A DNA stretch of 64,000 bases from Pigmentiphaga sp. (GCA_023228945.1 JALOAI010000012.1:62001-126000); one strand, 5' to 3'; counted from the first letter of the stretch, positions 26,061-35,196 are shown. Notes: generated from the sequence alone by a model not told the origin. Numbers and translations are program-made.

Positions 26061-27692
26061 ATGAAACTTGCTCTCACCACCTTGAATCCTTCGGGGGCGA
26101 GCGGCCTGCGCTCCTCTCTCGCCAGCGCCGCCATCGCGCTGGCGGCCATGGCGGCGTGCGCGCCGGCCGTCTCGCAAACGCCGTTGCCGGCGTCCGAGGT
26201 CGAAGCCCTCCTGCCCCAAATCGAAAGCACGATCCAGGCGGCCATGACGGCCTGGGAAGTGCCGGGCCTGGCCGTTGGCATCGTGGCCGACGATCAATTG
26301 GTATACGCCAAGGGTTTCGGCATACGCGAGCACGGCTCGAACAAAGCCGTGGATGCCGAGACCCTGTTCCAGATCGGATCGGCGACCAAAGCCTTTCTGG
26401 GCGCAACCGAGGCCATCCTGGTCGACCGTGGCAAGCTGGCCTGGACCGATAAAGTCGTCGATTACTACCCCGAGTTCCGCCTCGCCGACCCCTGGGTCAC
26501 CCAACAATTCGAGATCGGCGATCTGCTGGCCCAACGCAGTGGGCTCCCGCCCTGGACGCTGACCAGCATGATGCTCTACGACTATCCGCGCACGGACATC
26601 ATCGCCGCGCTGCAGTTCGTCGCACCGATATCGAGTTTCCGTTCCGACTTCGGGTATCAAAACGCTTTTCATCTCGTGGCCGAGAAAGTCATCGAGCGGG
26701 CGGCGGATGCCGAAAGCTGGGAAGCCTTCCTGCAGTCCGAGTTGCTCGACCCCTTGGGCATGTCAGCAAGCAGCTATACCGCGGATGCCATGAGGCAGGC
26801 AGCCAACCGCGCGACGGGACATCGCCGGGAAGCGCAGGCAATCATCATCGATCCCTGGGCGCCCTTCCCCTATAACGCGGGCGGAGCGGGCGGCCTGAAC
26901 TCCAGTGTGAAAGACATGAGCCGCTGGTTGCGGTTCCAGATCAATCAGGGCGAGATCGATGGCAAGCGCATCCTGTCGCCACGGGCATTGCGGGATACCC
27001 ACCAGCCGCGCATCGCCCTGAGCGGCTTCATGCGGGATCTGCTGCAAACCAGCGAACAGGATGACGTCGCCTACGCCACCGGCTGGCTGGTCCATAACAC
27101 GCCGCAAGGCAGGATCATCGAACATGGCGGCGCAACCACGGGCTTTACATCCCAGGTGTCGTTCGACCCGGATCGCCGCGTCGGCGTCGTGGTACTCACC
27201 AATCTGTCCGTCGATTTTGGCAACGGCGCCGCCTTGCCGATCGGCAAGTCCATCCTCGATCTGTTGCAGGGACGGCCGCCGGTCGATCATGCCGGCGAGG
27301 CGCTGGCCGCGCTGTACAAAAACCGCGCGGCGCAGGAGGCGAGCCTGCGGCCCCCCGCAAACCCTCAACCGCCCCGCCCGCTGGAAGACTACGCCGGCAC
27401 ATACACCAGCTCCGTCCTCGGCCCCGTCACGATCGGCCTGGAAGAGGGCAAACTCGCGTTCACGGTGGGACCCCGCGACGCCCGCGTCGCACTCGAACCC
27501 TGGTCAGGCGATATCTTCATCGCCAAGGTAGAGCTGCCGGCTCTGGGACCACACCCCTATGTAGAGACAAAGAAGCTCAGATTCTTCGTTGACATGCAAG
27601 ACAATATCGCGGGTTTCGATTGGAGCGATGACAGCGATGGCTCAGGGCAGCCCCCTTTCAGCCGCCAGGCTCAAGGCCGGGATGCCGGCTAG
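26061..27692 (+). CDS. Exported class C-type serine hydrolase (beta-lactamase/D-aminopeptidase fold)
   Basis: 543-aa protein of the penicillin-binding-protein-like serine hydrolase superfamily. It has an N-terminal export signal (about 1-40, possible lipobox at MAAC), the catalytic SxxK motif S107-A-T-K110, YxN at Y199-Q-N201 and an HGG motif (IIEHGGATTGF, about 353). A C-terminal lipocalin-like domain (DUF3471-type, about 425-540) follows. Relatives include class C beta-lactamases, esterases and D-aminopeptidase. It heads a group with an outer-membrane barrel, an S10 carboxypeptidase and a P1 aminopeptidase, so a role in periplasmic peptide or amide breakdown is more likely than antibiotic resistance. 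The start at 26061 fits the signal peptide. Confidence 0.82.
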   Translation: MKLALTTLNPSGASGLRSSLASAAIALAAMAACAPAVSQTPLPASEVEALLPQIESTIQAAMTAWEVPGLAVGIVADDQLVYAKGFGIREHGSNKAVDAETLFQIGSATKAFLGATEAILVDRGKLAWTDKVVDYYPEFRLADPWVTQQFEIGDLLAQRSGLPPWTLTSMMLYDYPRTDIIAALQFVAPISSFRSDFGYQNAFHLVAEKVIERAADAESWEAFLQSELLDPLGMSASSYTADAMRQAANRATGHRREAQAIIIDPWAPFPYNAGGAGGLNSSVKDMSRWLRFQINQGEIDGKRILSPRALRDTHQPRIALSGFMRDLLQTSEQDDVAYATGWLVHNTPQGRIIEHGGATTGFTSQVSFDPDRRVGVVVLTNLSVDFGNGAALPIGKSILDLLQGRPPVDHAGEALAALYKNRAAQEASLRPPANPQPPRPLEDYAGTYTSSVLGPVTIGLEEGKLAFTVGPRDARVALEPWSGDIFIAKVELPALGPHPYVETKKLRFFVDMQDNIAGFDWSDDSDGSGQPPFSRQAQGRDAG

Positions 27693-28830
27693 TCCCGGCC
27701 GGCCGCGGCCCCCGGACCGGGGCACGACGCCGGGGGCCCGCCGCGGCTTCCAGCGCCTGAAGGCGGCACGGCGCTGCGGCGGCGCGCGGAACCGGCCCCC
27801 CGGCTGGATACGCCGGCACGGCTGCATCGTCATCCTGTCGCTGGGGCCACTCGCTCTGAGCACGCCGGCCTCGGCCACGTGCCAGAACGTGCTGTGCGTG
27901 CTGCCAGACAGTTGGTTGCTCCCCGGCCCGTTCCATGCCGTCGACAAGCTCCCCGTACCGCTCGAAGCCTCGAAGGACCGCGATAAAGCCCCGCGTGGCG
28001 AAGGTCCCGGCGAGGCCTTCGCGGCGATAACCGGCAGCCACATCCGCAAATCCGACACGGCAGACGAAGACGGCTATGCCATCCGTTCGCTCGGCGCTCA
28101 GCTGGGGGCCGTGCGCGAGGTCGTCCCCGATACCTTCGTCGGCTACACCCTGGCCTACCAGGATTCGCGGCAACATGCCAACGATGATCTCTCGCGGGTG
28201 GACAGTCGGCTCTATTACGCCGGCCTGGCCATGGAACGTCATTGGGGCGGCTGGCGCCTGCATGGCGTCATCGGCGCCGGTCATGGCCGCCATCGGATCC
28301 AACGCGGCCTGCTGGGCGACGACCCATCCGCCGTGGGGCGCAGCCGGGTCGGCTCGTACTATGCGGCACTTGGCTCGGGCCTCTCCTATCGCTTTGAAGA
28401 CGCCGGCTGGTACCTCGAGCCCGCCGTCGGCATCACCCTGCTGTACGAACGCACGCCAAGCTACCGCGAGCAGGGCCTGGGTGGCCAAAGCCTGCGCGTC
28501 AAGCGCAGCGAAGACCTCAAAACGATGCTGGCGCCGGCCATCGCGCTGGGCCGGCGCGTCGAAACACGACAAGCCCACTGGCTCTTCTGGCTTTCGGCAG
28601 GGCTCAATCTGTTGCCCGACAACACCTCGAAGACGCGCAGCCATACCGTGGCCGAACCCGGCTTCGAACTGATCGATGTCGCCACGATGCCACGCGCCAG
28701 CGGCGACTTCCGGGCCGGCCTGGCGCTGGCCGGCAGCCAGCGCTGGTCGATCCAGGCCGAGTACGCCCTGCAAACCGGCTCGCATTTTCGCAGTCACGGT
28801 GGAGCGCTACGCCTGATGCTGACGTTCTGA
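27682..28830 (+). CDS. Orphan autotransporter-type outer-membrane beta-barrel
   Basis: About 380 aa, resembling the translocator barrel of autotransporters: repeated amphipathic strands (GYTLAYQDSR, YYAGLAMERHWGGWRLHGVIGAG, YYAALGSGLSYRFEDAGWYLEPAVG) and a C-terminal Phe (LRLMLTF), the usual signal for BAM assembly. There is no passenger domain. The N-terminus is odd: about 48 Arg/Pro/Gly-rich residues precede a signal-like segment (IVILSLGPLALSTPASA). The ATG at 27682 overlaps the hydrolase stop and has AAGG upstream; a start at 27628 is also open. It lies in the +1 frame relative to the upstream hydrolase, which raises the question of a split autotransporter. Confidence 0.6.
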   Translation: MPASPGRPRPPDRGTTPGARRGFQRLKAARRCGGARNRPPGWIRRHGCIVILSLGPLALSTPASATCQNVLCVLPDSWLLPGPFHAVDKLPVPLEASKDRDKAPRGEGPGEAFAAITGSHIRKSDTADEDGYAIRSLGAQLGAVREVVPDTFVGYTLAYQDSRQHANDDLSRVDSRLYYAGLAMERHWGGWRLHGVIGAGHGRHRIQRGLLGDDPSAVGRSRVGSYYAALGSGLSYRFEDAGWYLEPAVGITLLYERTPSYREQGLGGQSLRVKRSEDLKTMLAPAIALGRRVETRQAHWLFWLSAGLNLLPDNTSKTRSHTVAEPGFELIDVATMPRASGDFRAGLALAGSQRWSIQAEYALQTGSHFRSHGGALRLMLTF

Positions 28831-28883
28831 GCGCCTCCCCACCTTCCGTAGCAGGCCAGGCCGCCCAAGGAAGGCAAGATCAC

Positions 28884-28918
28884 CCGGAGCGATTCGACTC
28901 GCCGTTGAATCGCTCCGG
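28884..28918. terminator. Strong hairpin between barrel gene and S10 peptidase gene
   Basis: CCGGAGCGATTC and GAATCGCTCCGG form a perfect 12-bp inverted repeat around an 11-base loop. No T-run follows, so it may act as a transcript-end stabiliser, a partial terminator or a regulatory hairpin ahead of the S10 gene, which starts 45 bp later. Confidence 0.5.
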
Positions 28919-28963
28919 CTGTCCCCACGTTATCAGGCCCCAAAGGGGCCAAGGAGCGTCGTC

Positions 28964-30538
28964 ATGTTTCGCTTACCACTCCCGTCCCATATTCTCGGTC
29001 TTGCGCTAGCGTCGGTATTGCTGGGCGCGCCGACGCTGGCACAAAGCAGCCCTGCCGATCCCCCAGCCGCCATCCGAGCCGAGGTGATCGAGAGAACCGG
29101 ACAGGCCCGGGATTCCATCACATTCCATGATGGTACCGCCATGGATTACACCAGCACCGCCGGCAAGCTGCTGTTGCGGGGCGACGATGACGAACCCTTA
29201 GCCGAAATGTTCTATGTCGCCTATACCCGGAACGATGGTGATGGCACGATGCGGCCGATTACCTTCCTGTGGGACGGCGGACCCGGCGGCGCCACCACCG
29301 CCAGCAACTACCTGGGCCTGGGGCCGCTACGATACTCACCGGCACGCCACAAGCCGCCACTCGCGCCCTACCCCCTCGAACCCAACGAGTACAGCCTGCT
29401 CCAGCACAGCGACCTGGTGTTCCTGGACCCCATCGGCACCGGCTACTCACGGGCTCTGGGCAAGGCCCGGGACCGCGACTTCTGGGGCGTGGACTCCGAC
29501 GCCGACGCCACCTCGCGCGCGATCGCCCGCTATCTCGACAAGCATGATCGCTGGCAATCACCCAAATTCATCCTGGGCCTCTCATACGGCACGACCCGCG
29601 CCGCCGTGGTGGCGAACATGCTGCAGAATCGCGGCATCGGGCTCAACGGCGTGCTGCTGTTCGCATCGGCCCTGAACTTCGGTGTCTTCAGCAATGGATT
29701 GGACCATCAATTCCTCGTCAACCTGCCCACCATGGCCGCCGTGGCTTGGTACCACGGCAAAACCGCGCATCAGGATAAAAGACTGCCCGAGTTCCTGGAG
29801 GAAGTCGGCGAGTTCGCGCGAGGCGACTACGCCCGGGCGCTGTATCAAGGCTACGCGCTGCCGCCGGCGGAGCGCGACGATATCGCGCGACGCCTGTCGA
29901 GTTATATCGGCCTGAGCCAGGAGTACCTGCAACAAGCGCACTTGCGGATATCGATCATCCGTTTCCGCAAAGAACTGTTGCGCGACCAAGGGCTCGTCAT
30001 CGGCCGGATGGACGGGCGCACGCTGATGACGGACTTCGATCATGCCGGCGAGGAGCCCGAGAACGACTACTGGCTGTTCAGCGATTACCTGGTGCCGGTC
30101 AATGGCGCCATGCTCGACTTCCTGGCCAACCGCCTGAACTACCGTACCGAACAGCGATACTGGCTCGCCGGCGAAGGCATCATCCAGGCCTGGGATTGGG
30201 AGCACCGGATGCCACCGATCGCAGGCATTTCGCAACGTGAGTTCGATGAGCGCAATATCTTTCCTCAGAACACCTGGGTCGCCGGCACGCTGGGCGCGGC
30301 CATGCGCGGCAACCCCCACCTGCAGATCCTGCAGGTGAGCGGCTACTACGACTTCGCCACACCATTCGCGATGGCGGATTATGACCTGGCGCACATGACC
30401 TTCGATAAGGCCTTGCAGGACAACATCACCACCGTGTACTACGAAGTGGGCCATGCGGCCTTCATGGACGACGACACATTACCGACCCTCGCCCGCGACC
30501 TGGCGAAGTTCTATGCCAAGGCCCTGGGCAACAACTAA
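28964..30538 (+). CDS. S10-family serine carboxypeptidase, exported
   Basis: 524-aa alpha/beta-hydrolase-fold carboxypeptidase with a Sec signal peptide (cleavage near TLAQ-SSPAD). S10 hallmarks: the N-terminal PITFLWDGGPGGAT oxyanion block (about 98-111), HSDLVFLDPIGTGYSR, catalytic Ser207 in LGLSYGTTR, Asp in GYYDFATP (about 460) and His in GHAAFMDD (about 497). It removes C-terminal residues from peptides, probably in the periplasm. It is followed 10 bp later by the P1 aminopeptidase gene, a likely same-transcript partner that trims the other end. Confidence 0.87.
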   Translation: MFRLPLPSHILGLALASVLLGAPTLAQSSPADPPAAIRAEVIERTGQARDSITFHDGTAMDYTSTAGKLLLRGDDDEPLAEMFYVAYTRNDGDGTMRPITFLWDGGPGGATTASNYLGLGPLRYSPARHKPPLAPYPLEPNEYSLLQHSDLVFLDPIGTGYSRALGKARDRDFWGVDSDADATSRAIARYLDKHDRWQSPKFILGLSYGTTRAAVVANMLQNRGIGLNGVLLFASALNFGVFSNGLDHQFLVNLPTMAAVAWYHGKTAHQDKRLPEFLEEVGEFARGDYARALYQGYALPPAERDDIARRLSSYIGLSQEYLQQAHLRISIIRFRKELLRDQGLVIGRMDGRTLMTDFDHAGEEPENDYWLFSDYLVPVNGAMLDFLANRLNYRTEQRYWLAGEGIIQAWDWEHRMPPIAGISQREFDERNIFPQNTWVAGTLGAAMRGNPHLQILQVSGYYDFATPFAMADYDLAHMTFDKALQDNITTVYYEVGHAAFMDDDTLPTLARDLAKFYAKALGNN

Positions 30539-30548
30539 GGAGAACACC

Positions 30549-31757
30549 ATGTCACGCCTGAACATCAGGGCATCGATCAGCCTGCTGGGGCTGATCCTGG
30601 CAGCATCCGCCCCTACGGCCGCGCCAGCCGAGCCAGTGCGCGCCCGCGACCTTGGCATCCCCTTCGTCGGCAGCCCGGGCCCCCACAACGCCATCACCGA
30701 CGTCAAAGGCGTTACCGTGGGCTATACCACCCTCATCGAAGGCGAAGGCAAGCTGGAGGTCGGCAAGGGCCCGATCCGCACCGGCGTCACCGCCATCCTG
30801 CCGCGCGGCAAAACCTATGATCCGGTGTTCGCCGGCTGGTATTCCTTCAATGGCAATGGCGAGATGACGGGCACCACCTGGGTGGAAGAAAGCGGCTTCC
30901 TGGAAGGGCCCGTCCTCATCACCAACACTCACAGCGCCGGCGTGGTGCGCGACGCCACCATCTCCTGGCTGACGGACAACGACCTCGTTGGCCCCAAGTT
31001 GTTCGAGGATCTGTTCTTCTCGCTACCGGTCGTGGCCGAGACCTACGACGGTATCCTGAACGACATCAACGGCATGCATGTGAAGAAGGAACATGTCTAT
31101 GCCGCGCTCGACGCCGCCAAGCCCGGCCCCGTTGCCGAGGGCAATGTCGGCGGCGGTACCGGCATGCTGTTGTTCGGCTTCAAGGGCGGCACCGGCACTT
31201 CGTCCCGGCAATTGCCCGCGGAGCAAGGCGGCTACACCGTGGGCGCCCTGGTGCAGGGCAACTTCGGCACGCCGGACGGCCTGATGATCGCCGGGACCCC
31301 GATGGGCCGCGAGCTCCTGGATATCAACCCCTCCATCAAGCTGATGAACTACCGGCCCGAATCCGGCTCGGTCATCGTCGTCATCGCCACGGATGCCCCC
31401 TTGCTGCCGCACCAGCTCAAACGCCTGGCTCGTCGCGTTCCGGTGGGCCTGGCCCGCACCGGCGGCTATGGCGGCAATGGCAGCGGGGAAATCTTCCTCG
31501 CCTTCTCCACCGCAAACCCCGGCGCCTTCAGCCGAACGGATAAATCGACGGTACAAATGGCCTCCAACGACACCATGGATCCGCTGTTTGAAGCCACGGC
31601 GCATGCCACGGAAGAAGCCGTGATCAACGCCATGATCGCGGCGGAAACCATGGTGGGACGCGATGGGTATACCTTTGCGGCGATTCCGCATGATGCGGTT
31701 CGGGAGGTGCTGGAGAAGTACAAGCGGCTTGACGGCGATAAGATCGCACAAGAGTAG
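30549..31757 (+). CDS. P1-family (DmpA-like) aminopeptidase, exported
   Basis: 402-aa member of the DmpA/L-aminopeptidase-D-amidase/esterase family, which self-cleaves into alpha and beta chains and belongs to the Ntn-hydrolase-like group. It has a signal peptide (cleavage near TAAPAEP), the NAITDVKGVTVGYTTL N-terminal block, GNVGGGTGM (198-206) and the GTSSR segment (216-220) where DmpA is processed and has its nucleophilic Ser. The start at 30549 has AAGGAG upstream; longer in-frame starts overlap the S10 gene. Relatives release N-terminal L residues and D-amides or beta-peptides. Confidence 0.87.
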   Translation: MSRLNIRASISLLGLILAASAPTAAPAEPVRARDLGIPFVGSPGPHNAITDVKGVTVGYTTLIEGEGKLEVGKGPIRTGVTAILPRGKTYDPVFAGWYSFNGNGEMTGTTWVEESGFLEGPVLITNTHSAGVVRDATISWLTDNDLVGPKLFEDLFFSLPVVAETYDGILNDINGMHVKKEHVYAALDAAKPGPVAEGNVGGGTGMLLFGFKGGTGTSSRQLPAEQGGYTVGALVQGNFGTPDGLMIAGTPMGRELLDINPSIKLMNYRPESGSVIVVIATDAPLLPHQLKRLARRVPVGLARTGGYGGNGSGEIFLAFSTANPGAFSRTDKSTVQMASNDTMDPLFEATAHATEEAVINAMIAAETMVGRDGYTFAAIPHDAVREVLEKYKRLDGDKIAQE

Positions 31758-31852
31758 GCATACGCGCTGCGGGACGCCCTGTCGAGCACGGGCGCCAACC
31801 AGTTATGACGCACTTGAATCAGCCCTAACGCCGACAGCGCTTTCTATGCCCG

Positions 31853-32656
31853 CTAGGGAACGTAAGAATGACCCATCATTCTTGATAAACGCAGCCCCAG
31901 CGCCTTGAGCGGCGTGGCATGGGAGCAGTCGGGGCCCGCGGGGAAAGAAGGCTCATACCCTACGGCTGTAATTACCATGGCCACCGTTCCGGTGCGGTCG
32001 AACACAGGCACGCTCAAGGAGTTGAGGCCCGGTATGCGCAAGCCGGAGCCGTGCGCGATGCCGTCGGCGACGATTTGCGCATAGCGCTGATACACCGCTT
32101 CCAGCCGTTCGTCGTCGAGCTCGCCGATCTTCTCCAGTTCGGCTCGCACCAGAGGCTCCGATTGCGGCCGCGACAGATGGGCGGCGAATACCATGCCGGT
32201 GGAAGATGCCGTTGCCGGCACCTGCAGGCCCGGCCGCAAAGAGATCGAGAATGCGCCTTCGGGCTGGTACCAGCGCACCATAGTGATGGCGTTCTGAAAC
32301 AACAGCCCGATACCGCAGGTATGGCCGATGTCGTTGGCGTACTCCTGAATGAATGGCTCGACAAGCGACAGCATGTCGCCCTTATGCGCCGCTCGCTGCG
32401 CGATCTGATAGGCCAGCAAGCCGAAATCGTAGCGATTGCCATCCACGCGCTTGACCAGCCCGCCATCGACAAGACTGACCAGATAGCGGTGCAGCTTGGC
32501 CGACGGGATGCCCGTGGTGGTTTCGATGTCTTTGAGACGCGGCGGATGGTCGTGCGCCAGGATGGCGCCCAGTAGCGTCGTTACGACCTCGACGGCATCG
32601 ACCCCGCGGCGCGGTTTGGTGGGTTCGGGAGAGGGAGAGGGAGTAACGGCGGACAT
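31853..32656 (-). CDS. IclR-family regulator of the TauD-like dioxygenase
   Basis: 267-aa IclR-type regulator. An N-terminal winged HTH (about 20-85, LKDIETTTGIPSAKLHRYLVSLVDGGLV) is followed by the GAF-like effector domain (about 95-265). The start at 32656 precedes MSAVTPSPSPEP; longer starts use TTG. It is divergent from the TauD-Bug unit, and the 182-bp gap contains a perfect palindrome that is the likely operator. Confidence 0.85.
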   Translation of the reverse strand: MSAVTPSPSPEPTKPRRGVDAVEVVTTLLGAILAHDHPPRLKDIETTTGIPSAKLHRYLVSLVDGGLVKRVDGNRYDFGLLAYQIAQRAAHKGDMLSLVEPFIQEYANDIGHTCGIGLLFQNAITMVRWYQPEGAFSISLRPGLQVPATASSTGMVFAAHLSRPQSEPLVRAELEKIGELDDERLEAVYQRYAQIVADGIAHGSGLRIPGLNSLSVPVFDRTGTVAMVITAVGYEPSFPAGPDCSHATPLKALGLRLSRMMGHSYVP

Positions 32657-32676
32657 GACGGGTACGCACGAGGGGC

Positions 32677-32705
32677 TTTGCAGATACAAAGTCCATGCCT
32701 ATAAT
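32677..32705 (+). promoter_or_regulatory. Candidate promoter of the TauD-Bug operon
   Basis: TTTGCA, 17-bp spacer, TATAAT, about 135 bp upstream of the dioxygenase start. The palindrome at 32718-32731 begins 13 bp after the -10 box, where a bound repressor would block transcription. Confidence 0.45.
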
Positions 32706-32717
32706 ATTTCTGTGCTT

Positions 32718-32731
32718 CGTAATTAATTACG
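32718..32731. promoter_or_regulatory. Palindromic operator, probably for the IclR regulator
   Basis: CGTAATTAATTACG is a perfect 14-bp palindrome in the divergent region; an extra half site CGTAATT lies at 32736-32742. This AT-rich block stands out from the GC-rich surroundings. Confidence 0.5.
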
Positions 32732-32838
32732 ATCAACGTAATTTTATGTAGAAATCAGGATGTCGTCAACCCTTGGCCGCTCGGCACATCCTGCACGACA
32801 CGCGCATCCCCATGTGCGGCCCCATTCAGGAGACTTTC

Positions 32839-33804
32839 ATGACGACGGCAACAGCAGAGTTGGCAACCCGGGTCGGCATTACCGTGGAGCCCATCAATGG
32901 CTTCATCGGCGCCGAGCTGAAAGGCGTGGATCTATCACGCGCGTTGAGCGACGACGAGTTCGCAGTCATTCACGACGCCTTCGTACGCTACGAAGTCATC
33001 GTCATGCGCAACCAGAACATTACCTTCGAGCAACAGATGGCCTTTGGCGAGCGTTTCGGCCAGCTCACGGTCCATCCATTCGCGGCCAATCACGACGACC
33101 ATCGGGAACTGATCGTGTTCGACAACACGCCCGACAATCCCCCGGTGAGTACCGACTGCTGGCACTCCGACGAAACCTTTCGGGCATGTCCGCCCACGGC
33201 AACCATTCTGCGCTGCGTCACAGCGCCCCAGCGTGGCGGGGATACGCTGTTCAGCAGCATGACCGCCGCCTACCGTGGGCTCTCCGAAGACATGCAGCGA
33301 TACCTGCATACCAAAACAGCTACGCATGATTTCAAGCCGTGGCGCCCCATGTTCAATACCCGCGAACTGCGTGAACGTCTGTGGCAGATCGAGGAAAGAT
33401 TCCCCACCCCGCACCATCCCGTGATACGAGTGCACCCGGTTACGGGCCGGCGCGTGCTGTTCGTCAACTCCCAGTTCACCAATAGCATCGACGGCCTGAA
33501 GCCGGACGAAAGCGCCGCCATCCTCGATTATCTGTATCGGCAGGCAAGCATTCCCGAGTATCAGTTGCGCGTGAAATGGGAGCCCAACATGATGGTCGCC
33601 TGGGACAACCGCTCTACCCAACATTACGCGTCCTACGATTACTACCCCCAGCCACGCAAGATGGAGCGGGTTACCACTCAGGGTGAACCTGTGCTGGGGG
33701 TGGAGGGCGCCTACGAGCCCGAACGCATCGATGGCAACGGCATGATCATGCCCAAGCCCAAAAAGCCCGCCGGCGGTCGCACGCGGGAGTTCGAGCGCCT
33801 CTAA
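32839..33804 (+). CDS. TauD/TfdA-family Fe(II)/2-oxoglutarate dioxygenase
   Basis: 321-aa 2-oxoglutarate-dependent dioxygenase. The facial triad is H109-x-D111 (CWHSDETF) and H262 (STQHYASYDY), with R273 (QPRKMERVT) in the place of the 2-oxoglutarate-binding Arg. Family members hydroxylate taurine, alkylsulfonates or sulfates, 2,4-D and other carboxylates. The start at 32839 has AGGAG eight bases upstream. It is followed by a Bug receptor gene after 122 bp, so the substrate is probably an organic acid imported through that receptor. The substrate is not predictable from sequence alone. Confidence 0.88.
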   Translation: MTTATAELATRVGITVEPINGFIGAELKGVDLSRALSDDEFAVIHDAFVRYEVIVMRNQNITFEQQMAFGERFGQLTVHPFAANHDDHRELIVFDNTPDNPPVSTDCWHSDETFRACPPTATILRCVTAPQRGGDTLFSSMTAAYRGLSEDMQRYLHTKTATHDFKPWRPMFNTRELRERLWQIEERFPTPHHPVIRVHPVTGRRVLFVNSQFTNSIDGLKPDESAAILDYLYRQASIPEYQLRVKWEPNMMVAWDNRSTQHYASYDYYPQPRKMERVTTQGEPVLGVEGAYEPERIDGNGMIMPKPKKPAGGRTREFERL

Positions 33805-33926
33805 GGCCACTCGGCCACCACCGGTCCGGACCTCTCGCGCAATCGCCTACGCCGTAAGCCGCCCTGGACGCGCGCGCCAGCTTTCCTGATCGGCCTTTAA
33901 ATTCAACAAGAGCAGGAGGAGATGTC

Positions 33927-34904
33927 ATGAAAATCGTCCATGGAATATTCGTCATTGCGGCGGCTTTGTCCACCGCCTGGACCCCGATGGCGGGAGCGGC
34001 CCCGGATTATCCGAGCCGGCCCATCAGCCTGGTGGTGCCGTTTCCCGCCGGCGGCAGCCCCGATGCCTATGCACGGATCATGGCCGAAGGAATGGCCGAA
34101 CGTCTCGGTACGCCGCTGGTGGTCGAAGCCCGTCCGGGCGCGGGAAGTTCGCTGGGCACCCAGTACGTGGCCAGAAGCCAGCCAGACGGCTACACACTGA
34201 TGCTGGCCACCTTGAGCTTCGTCACGAGTCCGCTGCTGTACAACAGCGCTTCCTGGGATGCGGCCAATGACTTCGACGGCATTGCGGAAATCGCAACCGC
34301 TCCATCGGTGGCGGTGGTGCCCGCCGCCTTTCCCGCCAATACCCTGCAGGAGTTCGTCGACTATGCAAAAAAGCATCCTGGCGAGGTCAACTACCTCATG
34401 CCGGGGCGTGGCACCTCGATGCACTTGAATTCCGAACTGCTGCGGCTGGTCGCGGACCTCGATATGGTCGCTGTGCCATATCAAGGTGTACCGCCTGGGC
34501 TTCCAGACCTGATGTCGGGACGCTTGTCCATGACGATGTCGCCCATGTCTCTCGTGGGCCCGCACATCAAAACGGGCGCCTTGAAAGCGCTCGCGGTTGC
34601 CGCCCCTCAGCGTCTTCAGGAGATCCCGGATATTCCCACATTCGCCGAAACCGGATTCGCCGATGCGGAAGTGGTGTCCTGGTACACCATCGTGGCGCCG
34701 GCCGGCACTCCTCCCGATGTTATCGACAAGCTCAACCAAGCAGCGAACGATACGTTACGGGATCCAAAAGTGGTCGAGAAGCTGGTGAACATCGGCGGCA
34801 TCGTTTCCGATCCTAAAACCCCTCAAGAAGTCGATGCCTTGCTGGTTTCGGAGGCCGACCGCTGGCGCGAGCTGTTCCCAAAAATGAACATCCAGGCGGA
34901 ATAA
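33927..34904 (+). CDS. Bug/TctC-family receptor (no. 4)
   Basis: 325-aa periplasmic receptor: Sec signal peptide (cleavage near AGA-APDYP), PISLVVPFPAGGSPDAYARI, ARPGAGSSLGTQYVARSQPDGYTL and the VNYLMPGRGTSMHLN loop. AGGAGGAG lies six bases upstream of the start. It is downstream of the TauD-like gene in the IclR-controlled module. Confidence 0.9.
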   Translation: MKIVHGIFVIAAALSTAWTPMAGAAPDYPSRPISLVVPFPAGGSPDAYARIMAEGMAERLGTPLVVEARPGAGSSLGTQYVARSQPDGYTLMLATLSFVTSPLLYNSASWDAANDFDGIAEIATAPSVAVVPAAFPANTLQEFVDYAKKHPGEVNYLMPGRGTSMHLNSELLRLVADLDMVAVPYQGVPPGLPDLMSGRLSMTMSPMSLVGPHIKTGALKALAVAAPQRLQEIPDIPTFAETGFADAEVVSWYTIVAPAGTPPDVIDKLNQAANDTLRDPKVVEKLVNIGGIVSDPKTPQEVDALLVSEADRWRELFPKMNIQAE

Positions 34905-34927
34905 CACTCGCAGTCTGCCGGGTGTCT

Positions 34928-34988
34928 TGACCACGGGCCAAAGCGCAAGCCCCGCCCAGCTCGCGGCCGGGAGGCCGGAGTTCTTCAC
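34928..34988. repeat. Dispersed repeat type III, copy c
   Basis: A compact copy: TGACCACGGGCCAAAGCGCA and AGCCCCGCC (module A), then a degenerate module B ending AGGCCGGAGTTCTTCA. It lies 24 bp after the Bug gene stop. The rest of the 292-bp gap to metE contains an AT-rich promoter region. Confidence 0.65.
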
Positions 34989-35094
34989 CGGCGGCAGCAC
35001 GGCCGCCGCCGCTAGCCGAGCCGATGATACGTGTGGGGGAGGGCTCGCCTTGCCATGCGCCGACACAGCGGCCGGTCGCCTTCAGACCCTAGCC

Positions 35095-35152
35095 AAATCA
35101 TGAATAAATATAATTAATTATTGAAATATGATCATTTTACTTCAACAATAAG
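35095..35152 (+). promoter_or_regulatory. AT-rich metE promoter region, MetR-like site
   Basis: A strongly AT-rich block in GC-rich DNA. TATAAT at 35109-35114 is a consensus -10 box with no good -35, as expected for an activator-dependent promoter. TGAA-N5-ATCA at 35122-35134 is one mismatch from the MetR consensus TGAA-N5-TTCA as remembered from enterobacteria. No riboswitch fold was recognised. Confidence 0.4.
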
Positions 35153-35196
35153 ACCTCCTACCATGCCCTCTTTGCAATCCGGAACAGGGCATTTTC

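Noticed and set aside
27589..27692. Overlap of hydrolase and barrel genes read as a definite sequencing frameshift.
   Set aside because: The barrel has its own signal-like segment and both genes can start and stop normally. Kept only as a hypothesis in the findings.
26061..27692. Annotation as an antibiotic-resistance beta-lactamase.
   Set aside because: SxxK, YxN and HGG are shared by many esterases and D-aminopeptidases; the C-terminal DUF3471-type domain and the peptidase neighbours argue against a resistance call.
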